A stretch of 11,601 nt of DNA from CAYSPO01 sp964432945 (lineage in GTDB: Bacteria > Bacillota > Clostridia > Tissierellales > Peptoniphilaceae), in assembly GCA_964432945.1 (NCBI GenBank), contig CAYSPO010000038.1, positions 1 through 11,601 on the forward strand. Direction: 5' to 3'. Under the pieces are notes generated by a model. That model ran no database searches. It saw nothing but the letters and a program-made list of their open reading frames with translations, and was not told the DNA's origin. A program made the position numbers and the translations under genes. This document shows positions 1-7,024 of this stretch, piece after piece. How positions within the stretch are numbered: position 1 is the first letter of the stretch; each line of letters begins with the position of its first letter.

Positions 1-671
1 TCAGGTCTATTCTTGGATTGTCTAAATGCTTCAACAACTTCAAGCCTTCTAGTTATCCTAGTTCTTTTTTGTCCTTTAGCGCCCTCAAGTTCTTCCATAA
101 GACGAGCAGCTTCTAGGTCTAAATCAATAGCCTTAAGCATTTCCTTGATTGTTTCTGCGCCCATACCAGCTGTAAATGCATCTCCAAATTCTTCTCTAGC
201 TTCATAATATTCAAATTCACTAAGGATTTGCATTTTAAATAAATCAGTATCTCCAGGATCTGTTACTACATATGAAGCAAAGTAAAGGACTTTTTCAAGT
301 TCTCTTGGGCTCATATCTAATAGTAAGCCCATTCTTGAAGGTATTCCTTTAAAATACCAAATATGAGAAACAGGAGCTGCAAGTTCAATATGGCCCATTC
401 TTTCACGTCTAACTTTAGACTTAGTAACTTCTACACCACACTTCTCACAAACTACACCTTTATATCTAATTCTTTTATATTTACCACAGTTACATTCCCA
501 ATCCTTTACAGGCCCGAAAATTTTCTCGCAAAATAAACCTTCTTTTTCAGGTTTTAAAGTTCTGTAATTAATAGTTTCAGGTTTTTTAACCTCTCCTTTA
601 GACCATTCCCTAATTTTTTCTGGGGACGCAAGTCCAATTTGTATCGAATCAAAAGTATCTAATTCTGCCAA
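1..671 (-). CDS. rpoC: RNA polymerase subunit beta', N-terminal part (gene runs off the left edge)
   Basis: This encodes the beta' subunit of RNA polymerase, which with beta forms the catalytic cleft. Only the first 223 codons are in the window. I translated it by hand: after the start it reads AELDTFDSIQIGLASPEKI, the usual clostridial RpoC opening. The zinc-binding domain is present, with C60, C62, C75 and C78 in a CxC...CxxC pattern, followed by the conserved RRERMGHIELAAPVSHIW block at about residues 88-105. The start is TTG at 669-671, with AAGGAG at 680-685 eight bases upstream. The ATG at 676-678 is out of frame and stops after nine codons, and no in-frame ATG fits. It lies 42 nt downstream of rpoB with no hairpin between, so the two are co-transcribed. 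The active-site NADFDGD motif would lie outside the window. Confidence 0.97.
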   Translation of the reverse strand, partial: MAELDTFDSIQIGLASPEKIREWSKGEVKKPETINYRTLKPEKEGLFCEKIFGPVKDWECNCGKYKRIRYKGVVCEKCGVEVTKSKVRRERMGHIELAAPVSHIWYFKGIPSRMGLLLDMSPRELEKVLYFASYVVTDPGDTDLFKMQILSEFEYYEAREEFGDAFTAGMGAETIKEMLKAIDLDLEAARLMEELEGAKGQKRTRITRRLEVVEAFRQSKNRP

Positions 672-713
672 GGAGCATTCTCCTTTCTTTCTCTGCTCTT
701 ATCCTTCATATGA

Positions 714-3700
714 CTATTTAACAAGTCCATCGCTTTCTAGTATTTCATCATCAGTTTCTTTTAGTCTAATTTCTTCACTATTTTCATCTAAAAGTTTAAT
801 ATCTAAACAAATAGATTGAAGTTCTTTTATTAAAACTTTGAAAGATTCTGGAATTCCTGGTTCAGGAACATTTTCACCTTTAACTATCGCTTCGTAAGTT
901 TTAACTCTACCACTAATATCATCTGATTTTACAGTCAACATCTCTTGAAGGGTATGACTTGCCCCATAAGCTTCTAAAGCCCAAACTTCCATCTCACCAA
1001 ATCTTTGTCCACCAAATTGAGCTTTACCACCAAGAGGTTGTTGTGTTACTAAGGAATAAGGTCCAGTTGCACGAGCATGGATCTTTTCATCAACAATATG
1101 GTGTAGTTTAAGCATATACATAACTCCTACAGTTACAGGATTATCAAACCTTTCTCCAGTTCTTCCGTCTCTAAGTCTGATTTTTCCATCTCTAGGATAG
1201 TTTGCTTGTTCTAACGCCTCGATAATATCGTCATCGCTCGCCCCATCAAATACAGGTGTGGCTATCTTCCAGCCAAGTTTTTGTGCTGCAAGACCTAAAT
1301 GGACTTCAAGTACCTGTCCAAGGTTCATTCTAGAAGGTACCCCTAGTGGGTTCAGAACAACTTGCACAGGAGTTCCATCTGGTAAAAACGGCATATCTTC
1401 TTCAGGAAGCAATCTAGAAACAACCCCCTTGTTACCGTGACGACCACACATTTTATCTCCAACATTTATTTTACGCTTAGTAGCGATGAATACTCTAACA
1501 CTTTTGTTTACTCCTGGTTGAAGTTCATCTCCATTAGACCTAGAATAAACTTGAACATCTATTACAATTCCACCTTCTCCATGGGGAACTTTTAATGAAG
1601 TATCTCTTACTTCTCTAGCTTTTTCTCCAAATATTGCTCTTAAAAGTCTTTCTTCAGGAGATAGCTCAGTTTCACCTTTAGGTGTAACTTTTCCTACAAG
1701 TATATCTCCACTTGTTACTTCAGCACCAACCATAATGATTCCGTCTTCATCAAGATTACGTCTCATTTCATCGCCAACATTTGGTATATCTCTAGTGATT
1801 TCTTCGCTTCCTAATTTAGTTTCTCTAGCTTCGCATTCATATTCAACTATATGAACAGAAGTTAAAACATCATTTATAACTAATTTTTCATTTAAAAGAA
1901 TAGCATCCTCAAAGTTGTATCCATGCCAAGGCATAAAGGCAACTAATAAGTTTTTACCAAGAGCCATTTCTCCATTATCAGTTGAAGGACCATCACAAAT
2001 AATTTGTCCTTTTTCTACTTCATCGCCAACTCTAACTATAGGACAATGGTTTATTGTTGTACCTTGGTTAGATCTTTTGAATTTTAAAAATCTATGTTTA
2101 TGCTCTTTTCCTTCTTCATCTTTAATTGTTACATGCTTATTGGAAACATCAACAACTTTCCCTTTTACTTTTGAAAGTATAACTGCTCCAGAATCCTTAG
2201 CAGCCTTGTGCTCAATACCAGTACCAATAATTGGAGCCTCTGCCTTCAATAAAGGAAGGGCTTGCCTTTGCATGTTTGATCCCATTAACGCTCTAGTAGC
2301 GTCATCATTTTCAAGGAAAGGAATCATCGCTGTACCAACAGAAACTATTTGTTGAGGGCTAACGTCCATATACTCAACCATTTCTGAAGGATAAAGGTCG
2401 TTTTCTGCATTTATACCTCTACCAGAAACTCTAGCATTTACGAACCAGCCATCTTCAAGAGGTTCATTGGCTTGAGCTATGATATACCTATCTTCTTCTA
2501 TAGCAGTAAGGTAATGAATTTCATCTGTAACCTTTTTGTTTTTTCCGTCTACCTTTCTATAAGGAGCTTTTAAGAAACCATACTCATTAATTCTGGCATA
2601 AGTAGTCATAGAAGTAATAAGACCGATATTTGGACCTTCTGGTGTTTCTATCGGACAAATTCTTCCATAGTGAGAATCATGAACGTCTCTAACATCCGCT
2701 CCTGCTCTATCTCTAGAAAGACCCCCAGGTCCTAGAGCTGACATCCTTCTCTTATGAGTAAGCTCACCCATAGGATTAGTTTGATCCATGAATTGAGAAA
2801 GCTGAGATGAACCAAAGAACTCTTTCATAGATGCTGTAACAGGTCTAATATTGATTAGAGCTTGAGGTGTTGCAAGGTCAATATCTTGAGTAGACATTCT
2901 TTCCCTAACAACTCTTTCCATTCTAGTTATACCAATTCTAAATTGATTTTGTAGAAGTTCTCCTACTCCCCTAACTCTCCTATTACCTAAGTGGTCAATA
3001 TCATCAATTTGACCTACTCCTTGGAAAAGATTTAGTTCATAACTAAAGCTGGCTAAAATATCTGCCCTTATTACATGCTGAGGGCTTAATTCTGCCTTTC
3101 TTTCTTGCATTTCTTTATATATATCCTCATCAGTATCACTGTTTTCTAGGATATCCATCATTACTGGATAATATATTTTTTCAGATAATTTTAAATCTGA
3201 ATAATCAAAATCTAGATTGAAGGCATCAATACTTACAAAATGGTTACCTACAACCCTAGCTGTTTCTCCTGCTTCGTTTTTAACATCAACTGTGTTAATA
3301 CCAGCATTTTCGATTTCCAAGGCTTTTTCTTCATCAATATATTGACCTGCTTCAACTAAAACTTCTCCTGTTTCAAGGTCAATAATATCTCTAGCAGAAG
3401 TTTTACCACTGATTCTAGCTGATACACATAATTTTTCATTAAATTTGTATCTTCCGACTTTAGCTAAATCATATCGCCTGCCATCAAAGAATAGGTTTAA
3501 GATATAAGGTTCAGCACTTTCTATTGATGCTGGATCTCCAGGTCTAAGCTTTTTATAAATTTCTATCATTGCTTCTTCACGATTAGTTGAAACTTCTTTT
3601 TCCATAGTCATTCTTAACGCTTCAGAATCGCCTAGAATTTCAAGCATTTCTTCGTTTGAATCAATTATTAAAGCTCTCATAAGAGTAGTTGCAGGAAGTT

Positions 3701-4265
3701 TTCTTGTCCTGTCAATTCTTACATTTACAATTCCTTTCGCATCAGTATCATATTCGATCCAAGCTCCCCTATTAGGGATAACTGTTGCTGAATACTGCTC
3801 TCTACCTGACTTATCAATCTCCTTACCGTAGTAAACTCCTGGGCTTCTTACCAACTGACTAACTATAACTCTTTCAGCACCATTAATAATAAAAGTACCG
3901 TGATCAGTCATTTTTGGGTAATCTCCCATAAATACTTCTTGCTCTTTTACCTCACCGGTCTCCACATTTATAAGTCTAACCTTAGCCTTCATCGGACAAG
4001 AATAAGTCATATCTCTATCTTTTGCATCTTCGACAGAGTAATTAACCTCATCCTCTTCGACTTCATAACCCAAAAACTCTAGCACTAAGGATCCTGCGTA
4101 ATCTTCAATCGGGCTGATTCCCTCAAAGACTTCAGCAATTCCTTCTTCAATAAACCACCTATAACTATCCTTTTGGATAGCAATTAAATCTGGTAATTCC
4201 AGTACTTCAGAAATTCTTGAGTAACTAAGTCTTTCCGTGTAACCATATTTTTCAACATGAGCCAT
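714..4265 (-). CDS. rpoB: RNA polymerase subunit beta
   Basis: This is the beta subunit of RNA polymerase, 1183 residues, complete and close to the usual Bacillota length. The rifampicin-binding cluster lies at about residues 484-512 (GSSQLSQFMDQ through THKRRMSALGPGG). The positions matching E. coli D516, H526 and S531 are D494, H504 and S509, all in the sensitive-type state. Further landmarks are ICPIETPEGPNIGLI just after it, GYNFEDAI at about 782-789, the KMCGRHGNKG active-site segment at about 937-947, and the C-terminal GGQRFGEMEVWALEAYGA block at about 1083-1100 that contacts beta'. The ATG start follows AGAGGTG at a normal distance. A terminator separates it from rplL, and its own promoter lies about 75-100 nt upstream of the start codon. 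No frameshift or unusual insertion is visible. Confidence 0.99.
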   Translation of the reverse strand: MAHVEKYGYTERLSYSRISEVLELPDLIAIQKDSYRWFIEEGIAEVFEGISPIEDYAGSLVLEFLGYEVEEDEVNYSVEDAKDRDMTYSCPMKAKVRLINVETGEVKEQEVFMGDYPKMTDHGTFIINGAERVIVSQLVRSPGVYYGKEIDKSGREQYSATVIPNRGAWIEYDTDAKGIVNVRIDRTRKLPATTLMRALIIDSNEEMLEILGDSEALRMTMEKEVSTNREEAMIEIYKKLRPGDPASIESAEPYILNLFFDGRRYDLAKVGRYKFNEKLCVSARISGKTSARDIIDLETGEVLVEAGQYIDEEKALEIENAGINTVDVKNEAGETARVVGNHFVSIDAFNLDFDYSDLKLSEKIYYPVMMDILENSDTDEDIYKEMQERKAELSPQHVIRADILASFSYELNLFQGVGQIDDIDHLGNRRVRGVGELLQNQFRIGITRMERVVRERMSTQDIDLATPQALINIRPVTASMKEFFGSSQLSQFMDQTNPMGELTHKRRMSALGPGGLSRDRAGADVRDVHDSHYGRICPIETPEGPNIGLITSMTTYARINEYGFLKAPYRKVDGKNKKVTDEIHYLTAIEEDRYIIAQANEPLEDGWFVNARVSGRGINAENDLYPSEMVEYMDVSPQQIVSVGTAMIPFLENDDATRALMGSNMQRQALPLLKAEAPIIGTGIEHKAAKDSGAVILSKVKGKVVDVSNKHVTIKDEEGKEHKHRFLKFKRSNQGTTINHCPIVRVGDEVEKGQIICDGPSTDNGEMALGKNLLVAFMPWHGYNFEDAILLNEKLVINDVLTSVHIVEYECEARETKLGSEEITRDIPNVGDEMRRNLDEDGIIMVGAEVTSGDILVGKVTPKGETELSPEERLLRAIFGEKAREVRDTSLKVPHGEGGIVIDVQVYSRSNGDELQPGVNKSVRVFIATKRKINVGDKMCGRHGNKGVVSRLLPEEDMPFLPDGTPVQVVLNPLGVPSRMNLGQVLEVHLGLAAQKLGWKIATPVFDGASDDDIIEALEQANYPRDGKIRLRDGRTGERFDNPVTVGVMYMLKLHHIVDEKIHARATGPYSLVTQQPLGGKAQFGGQRFGEMEVWALEAYGASHTLQEMLTVKSDDISGRVKTYEAIVKGENVPEPGIPESFKVLIKELQSICLDIKLLDENSEEIRLKETDDEILESDGLVK

Positions 4266-4337
4266 CTAAACACCTCTTTAAACTAGCATTCTTGTTTTTT
4301 CGCCTAATTATCCACTCTATTTATAGCAAGTAATAAC

Positions 4338-4365
4338 ATTATCACAGGTTATTTGAATTTGTCAA
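4338..4365 (-). promoter_or_regulatory. Promoter for rpoB-rpoC
   Basis: On the minus strand a perfect -35 TTGACA (4360-4365) is followed by a 16-nt spacer and the -10 GATAAT (4338-4343), preceded by TG one base upstream (extended -10). Transcription would start near 4331, giving an untranslated leader of about 65 nt before the rpoB ATG. With the terminator after rplL, this makes rpoBC at least partly independent of the ribosomal protein genes. Assigned from sequence only. Confidence 0.82.
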
Positions 4366-4579
4366 GTCTTTATCCTATTTATATGAAATATTTATTAATT
4401 TATTTTGTATATATGTAATAATCTTAATATATGTGAAAAAATACTTTTTATAAATCCAAATCTATAATTCTATACTTATACAATTTAGGATTTACTTTAT
4501 TGAGGATAAAAAACAGATTATAAAATCTAATTAAATTTATTCTATAATATTATCGTTAATATATGTTAATAAAACAAAA
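4366..4579. other. AT-rich spacer between the rplL terminator and the rpoB promoter
   Basis: About 210 nt of very AT-rich sequence with no convincing ORF on either strand. It holds short inverted and direct repeats such as ATTAAC repeated around 4555-4575 and AT palindromes (ATAATATTAT near 4545-4555), but no stable GC-containing stem. Bacilli such as B. subtilis carry a methyltransferase gene (ybxB) between rplL and rpoB; nothing resembling it or a remnant is visible here. The stretch may act as an upstream AT-rich element for the rpoB promoter, which is inference. Confidence 0.6.
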
Positions 4580-4606
4580 AAGTCCGAAAGCAAAACTTTC
4601 GGACTT
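4574..4606 (-). terminator. Intrinsic terminator downstream of rplL
   Basis: On the minus strand AAGTCCGAAAG, a TTTTG loop and CTTTCGGACTT form a perfect 11-bp stem (4580-4606), followed by a T-rich run (TTTTTGTTTT) at 4571-4580. It begins 13 nt after the rplL stop codon. The other strand has no T-run after the stem, so it works in one direction. It would end or attenuate rplJ-rplL transcripts before rpoB, analogous to the rplL-rpoB attenuator known in E. coli. Confidence 0.93.
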
Positions 4607-4619
4607 AATAATTCTAGAA

Positions 4620-5006
4620 CTATTTTAATTCTACTGTAGCTCCTACTGCTTCTAATTTTTCTTTCATTGCATTAGCCTCTTCAGTTGGAACTCCTTCTTT
4701 AATTGTTTTTGGAGCTTCGTCTACAAGAGCTTTAGCTTCTTTTAGACCAAGACCAGTAATGTCTCTAACTTCTTTGATAACTTTGATTTTTTCTCCACCA
4801 ACAGATGCAAGAACAACTTCAAATTCAGTTTTTTCTTCAGCTGCTGCTGCGTCTCCGCCACCTGCTGCAGGTGCTGCTGCTACAGCTACAGGAGCTGATG
4901 CTGTTACACCAAATTCTTCTTCTAATTCAGAAACTAATTCTGATAATTCTAATACTGTAAGTTCTTTAACCGCGTCTACTAATTTTTGTACATTTTCTGA
5001 TGCCAT
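4620..5006 (-). CDS. rplL: Ribosomal protein L7/L12
   Basis: This is the multicopy stalk protein of the large subunit, which recruits and stimulates the translational GTPases. At 128 residues it is slightly longer than the usual 120-125. The N-terminal dimerisation and L10-binding helices cover about residues 1-33 (VQKLVDAVKELTVLELSELV). An Ala/Gly/Pro-rich hinge follows at about 36-57. The globular C-terminal domain starts near 59 (KTEFEVVLASVG) and includes the factor-binding patch with IKVIKEVRDITGLGLKEAK and ends TVELK. The ATG follows a GGAGG ribosome-binding site within ACGGAGGAAATAAA. It lies 29 nt after rplJ, in the same transcript, and is closed by a strong terminator. A strong Shine-Dalgarno sequence suits the need for several L7/L12 copies per L10. 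Confidence 0.99.
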   Translation of the reverse strand: MASENVQKLVDAVKELTVLELSELVSELEEEFGVTASAPVAVAAAPAAGGGDAAAAEEKTEFEVVLASVGGEKIKVIKEVRDITGLGLKEAKALVDEAPKTIKEGVPTEEANAMKEKLEAVGATVELK

Positions 5007-5035
5007 TTTATTTCCTCCGTATAATTTTAATTTTA

Positions 5036-5566
5036 TTATGCTGCTTCTTGTTCTTTTTTGTCTTTAATTGCATTAACTGCATACACTAAACTTGAAAGTA
5101 TTGCAGAAGTTGTACCTGCAAGATTTTGGATAGGTGCGTTTAATACGTTTACTACCATGCCTCTTAACTCGTCTTCTGACGGTAACTTTGATAAGGCAAC
5201 AATTTCATCTTTGCCAACCATATTACCAGATACAATACCAGCTTTTATTTCAAGATTTTCATTTTTCTTTGCAAAGTCATTTGTTACTTTAGATACAGAA
5301 ACTGGATCATCTAATCCAAATGCAAAGCCGTTTGGTCCTTTAAGAACTTCAGGATCAATTTCTATACCAGCTTGATCAAAAGCTATTTTAACTAATGTGT
5401 TTTTATAAACTTTATAGTTAACATTCTTTTCTCTATAATTTGCTCTTAATTCAGTTAACTCTTTTACATTTAAGCCTCTATAATCAACTATTACAATCCC
5501 TTGAGAATTATTAATTTGTTCAAGGATTTCTGCAACAACTAACTCTTTACTTGCTCTTTCGCTCAC
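5036..5566 (-). CDS. rplJ: Ribosomal protein L10
   Basis: L10 anchors L7/L12 dimers to the GTPase-associated centre of 23S rRNA and represses its own operon by binding its leader. At 176 residues it is within the family range. The N-terminal rRNA-binding domain is recognisable from NNSQGIVIVDYRGLNVKELTELR (about residues 17-39) and YKVYKNTLVKIAF (about 51-63). The C-terminal helix that carries L7/L12 is the Ala/Leu-rich end, from ALSKLPSEDELRG onward. The start is GTG at 5564-5566, with GGAGGTG at 5572-5578. The ATG overlapping that ribosome-binding site (5578-5580) is out of frame and stops after five codons. Translation is probably controlled by the folded leader just upstream. Confidence 0.99.
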   Translation of the reverse strand: MSERASKELVVAEILEQINNSQGIVIVDYRGLNVKELTELRANYREKNVNYKVYKNTLVKIAFDQAGIEIDPEVLKGPNGFAFGLDDPVSVSKVTNDFAKKNENLEIKAGIVSGNMVGKDEIVALSKLPSEDELRGMVVNVLNAPIQNLAGTTSAILSSLVYAVNAIKDKKEQEAA

Positions 5567-5571
5567 TTTTT

Positions 5572-5723
5572 CACCTCCATTTGGCTACTTTACTGAGGTA
5601 TAAAAAAACCTATGATTAAACCACAAAAAGCGGAATAAGCATAGGTTACATTCTATGATAACTCCACCTCGGTAGGATAATTAAACTTATAGTCCCTACT
5701 GTCTTTGGTAGCCGATTATTAAC
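5572..5723 (-). promoter_or_regulatory. L10 leader (ribosomal protein L10 autoregulatory RNA) upstream of rplJ
   Basis: The roughly 150-nt leader carries the landmarks of the Bacillota L10 leader. GGCTACC (5707-5713) is followed by a purine-rich CAAAGAC segment, and then GTAGG (5695-5699) pairs with CCTAC (5672-5676) to form the L10-binding, kink-turn-like region. A terminator hairpin follows at 5602-5647, and the rplJ ribosome-binding site lies at 5572-5578. ATCATAG occurs twice (5653-5659 and 5610-5616). The second copy is the 3' arm of the terminator, and the first can pair with CTATG at 5640-5644, the terminator's 5' arm, so it could be part of an antiterminator. L10 or the L10-(L7/L12) complex binding is expected to reduce rplJ-rplL expression (family knowledge). 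The antiterminator pairing is my inference. Confidence 0.88.
5602..5647 (-). terminator. Attenuator terminator inside the L10 leader
   Basis: On the minus strand AACCTATG (5640-5647) pairs with CATAGGTT (5607-5614), and an inner CCGC/GTGG helix caps the stem. A run of seven T follows at 5602-5608, partly shared with the stem. It sits 36 nt before the rplJ start codon, so it is a conditional terminator and not an operon end. Confidence 0.88.
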
Positions 5724-5729
5724 GATGAC

Positions 5730-5757
5730 ATTATATCATCTAGTATTTTTTTGTCAA
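5730..5757 (-). promoter_or_regulatory. Strong promoter for rplJ-rplL
   Basis: Perfect -35 TTGACA (5752-5757), 16-nt spacer, perfect -10 TATAAT (5730-5735) and an extended -10 TG at 5737-5738. The start would be near 5723, at the 5' end of the L10 leader. The -35 begins four bases past the rplA stop codon, so promoter and upstream gene are packed together without a terminator between. This is the best consensus promoter in the window, as expected for stalk protein genes. Confidence 0.9.
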
Positions 5758-5760
5758 TAC

Positions 5761-6489
5761 TTATGCTTCTGATTTAGCTGCTTCTCTTGCTGCATCCATA
5801 AGTTTTGATGTATTGATTTTGATTCCAGGACCCATAGTTGATGCTACAGAAACGCTCTTTAAATACTTTCCTTTAGCTGCAGCTGGTCTATCTTTAATAA
5901 TTGCTGCAAGAATTGTTTTTAAGTTGTCAGATAATTTATCTGATCCAAAAGATACTTTACCAACTGGTACGTGGATAATGTTTCCTTTGTCTAATCTGTA
6001 CTCAATTTTACCTGCTTTAGTATCTTCAACAGCATTTTTAACATCAAATGTTACTGTTCCTGATTTTGGGTTTGGCATAAGACCTTGAGGTCCTAAGATT
6101 TTACCAATTCTTCCAACTACACCCATCATATCTGGAGTTGCAATAGCTACGTCAAAATCTAACCAACCTTCGTTTTGGATTTTTTCTGCTAATTCTTCTC
6201 CACCAACAAAGTCTGCTCCAGCTTCTTCAGCTTCTTGGATTTTGTCTCCTTGTGCGAATACAAGTACTTTTACATCTCTACCTGTACCGTGCGGAAGAAC
6301 AACAGCTCCCCTTACTTGTTGGTCTGCTTTTTTAGAGTCTACTCCAAGTCTTACATGAAGTTCAACTGTTTCATCAAATTTAGCTCTCGCTGTTTTTTGA
6401 ACTAAATCTATAGCTTCAGCTAGTTCATATTGTGATTGTCTATCAACTAGTTGTGCTTTTTCTATATAGGATTTTCCTTTTTTGCTCAT
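5761..6489 (-). CDS. rplA: Ribosomal protein L1
   Basis: L1 forms the mobile L1 stalk on 23S rRNA helices 76-78, helps release deacylated tRNA from the E site, and represses its own operon by binding mRNA. The product is 242 residues, slightly longer than the common 230-235. Signature regions are VELHVRLGVDSKKADQQVRG near the N-terminus, LPHGTG (about residues 64-69), IGKILGPQGLMPNPKSGTVT (about 128-147) and STMGPGIKIN near the C-terminus. I chose the ATG at 6487-6489 because AGGAGG precedes it at an ideal distance and MSKKGKSY is a normal L1 opening. A longer frame from GTG at 6523-6525 exists, but that GTG is part of a conserved RNA hairpin. It lies 43 nt after rplK and is transcribed with it. 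Confidence 0.98.
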   Translation of the reverse strand: MSKKGKSYIEKAQLVDRQSQYELAEAIDLVQKTARAKFDETVELHVRLGVDSKKADQQVRGAVVLPHGTGRDVKVLVFAQGDKIQEAEEAGADFVGGEELAEKIQNEGWLDFDVAIATPDMMGVVGRIGKILGPQGLMPNPKSGTVTFDVKNAVEDTKAGKIEYRLDKGNIIHVPVGKVSFGSDKLSDNLKTILAAIIKDRPAAAKGKYLKSVSVASTMGPGIKINTSKLMDAAREAAKSEA

Positions 6490-6500
6490 ATTTCCTCCTC

Positions 6501-6525
6501 GTGGTATTATCGGATAACCTCCCAC
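6501..6525 (-). promoter_or_regulatory. Putative L1-binding mRNA hairpin before rplA (mimic of 23S rRNA helix 76)
   Basis: The minus strand reads GTGGGAGG, a TTAT loop, then CC, GATAATA and CCAC. It folds into a lower GUGG/CCAC stem, an asymmetric GA/GAUAAUA internal loop and a short GG/CC cap. The L1 site of bacterial 23S rRNA has the same two strands, GUGGGAGG and GAAAUACCAC. The element sits between rplK and the rplA ribosome-binding site. Binding of excess L1 would be expected to reduce rplA translation; this is inferred from the match and from known L1 autoregulation. Confidence 0.72.
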
Positions 6526-6532
6526 TTATTAA

Positions 6533-6958
6533 TTAATCTTCTACCGTAACACCCATGCTTCTGCAAGTTCCAGCAATTAGTCTAACTGCTGAATCTAGGC
6601 TTGCTGCATTAAGGTCTGCTTGTTTAGTTTTAGCAATTTCTTCTAATTGTGCCTTCGTAATAGATCCAACCTTAGTTTTGTTTGGTTCGCCTGAACCTTT
6701 ATTAAGGTTAATTGCTTTTTTAATTAAATCAGCTGCTGGTGGAGTCTTTAATATAAAGTCAAATGATCTATCTTGGTAAATAGTCATTTCTACTGGAATT
6801 ATGAATCCTACTTTGTCAGCTGTTCTTGCATTAAAGGCTTTAGTAAATTCTACGATATTAACACCATGAGGCCCTAAAGCTGTACCTACTGGTGGTGCAG
6901 GAGACGCTTGTCCTGCTGGTATTTGTAATTTTACAATTGCTTGTACTTTTTTAGCCAT
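6533..6958 (-). CDS. rplK: Ribosomal protein L11
   Basis: L11 binds the GTPase-associated region of 23S rRNA with L10 and is needed for elongation-factor turnover and stringent-response sensing. At 141 residues it has exactly the standard length. The N-terminal domain carries KLQIPAGQASPAPPVGTALG (about residues 12-31), including the proline-rich face where thiostrepton-type antibiotics bind, followed by HGVNIVEFTKAFNART. The C-terminal rRNA-binding domain is the region from about 72 to the end (SFDFILKTPPAADLIKKA... RLIAGTCRSMGVTVED). The ATG follows AGGAGG in AGGAGGAAGAA. An L1-type hairpin precedes it, so L1 probably controls it. It lies between nusG and rplA in the usual order. Confidence 0.99.
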   Translation of the reverse strand: MAKKVQAIVKLQIPAGQASPAPPVGTALGPHGVNIVEFTKAFNARTADKVGFIIPVEMTIYQDRSFDFILKTPPAADLIKKAINLNKGSGEPNKTKVGSITKAQLEEIAKTKQADLNAASLDSAVRLIAGTCRSMGVTVED

Positions 6959-6977
6959 TTCTTCCTCCTAAAAAGTT

Positions 6978-7005
6978 GTGGTTCTACGGGCATTTGCCCT
7001 CCCAC
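6978..7005 (-). promoter_or_regulatory. Putative L1-binding mRNA hairpin before rplK (mimic of 23S rRNA helix 76)
   Basis: The minus strand reads GTGGGAGGGC, AAAT, GCCC, GTAGAA, CCAC. It forms a lower GUGG/CCAC stem, a GA/GUAGAA internal loop and a four-pair GGGC/GCCC upper stem with a four-base loop. It shares GTGGGAGG and CCAC, and the overall shape, with the element before rplA and with the 23S rRNA L1 site. It lies 19 nt upstream of the rplK start, just ahead of the ribosome-binding site, where L1 regulates the L11-L1 genes in E. coli. Confidence 0.75.
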
Positions 7006-7024
7006 TTAAATCTATATGTTTAGC

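Noticed and set aside
13..207. Plus-strand frame with a hydrophobic N-terminus near the left edge
   Set aside because: It is antisense to the rpoC start region, whose translation matches RpoC without interruption.
676..678. ATG just upstream of the rpoC TTG as the start codon
   Set aside because: It is out of frame with RpoC and hits a stop after nine codons.
1915..2355. 146-residue plus-strand reading frame
   Set aside because: It lies wholly antisense to rpoB within a highly conserved region, has no ribosome-binding site of note, and its sequence mirrors the codon pattern of rpoB.
4759..5067. Plus-strand frame opposite rplL with a Ser/Ala-rich product
   Set aside because: It is the complement of the Ala-rich hinge of L7/L12 and is not supported by a start signal or family resemblance.
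5058..5375. Plus-strand frame opposite rplJ
   Set aside because: Shadow of a well-conserved gene, with no independent evidence.
6490..6525. Longer rplA reading frame starting at GTG 6523-6525
   Set aside because: The GTG belongs to the conserved GTGGGAGG hairpin, the added residues do not resemble L1, and AGGAGG lies right before the internal ATG at 6489.
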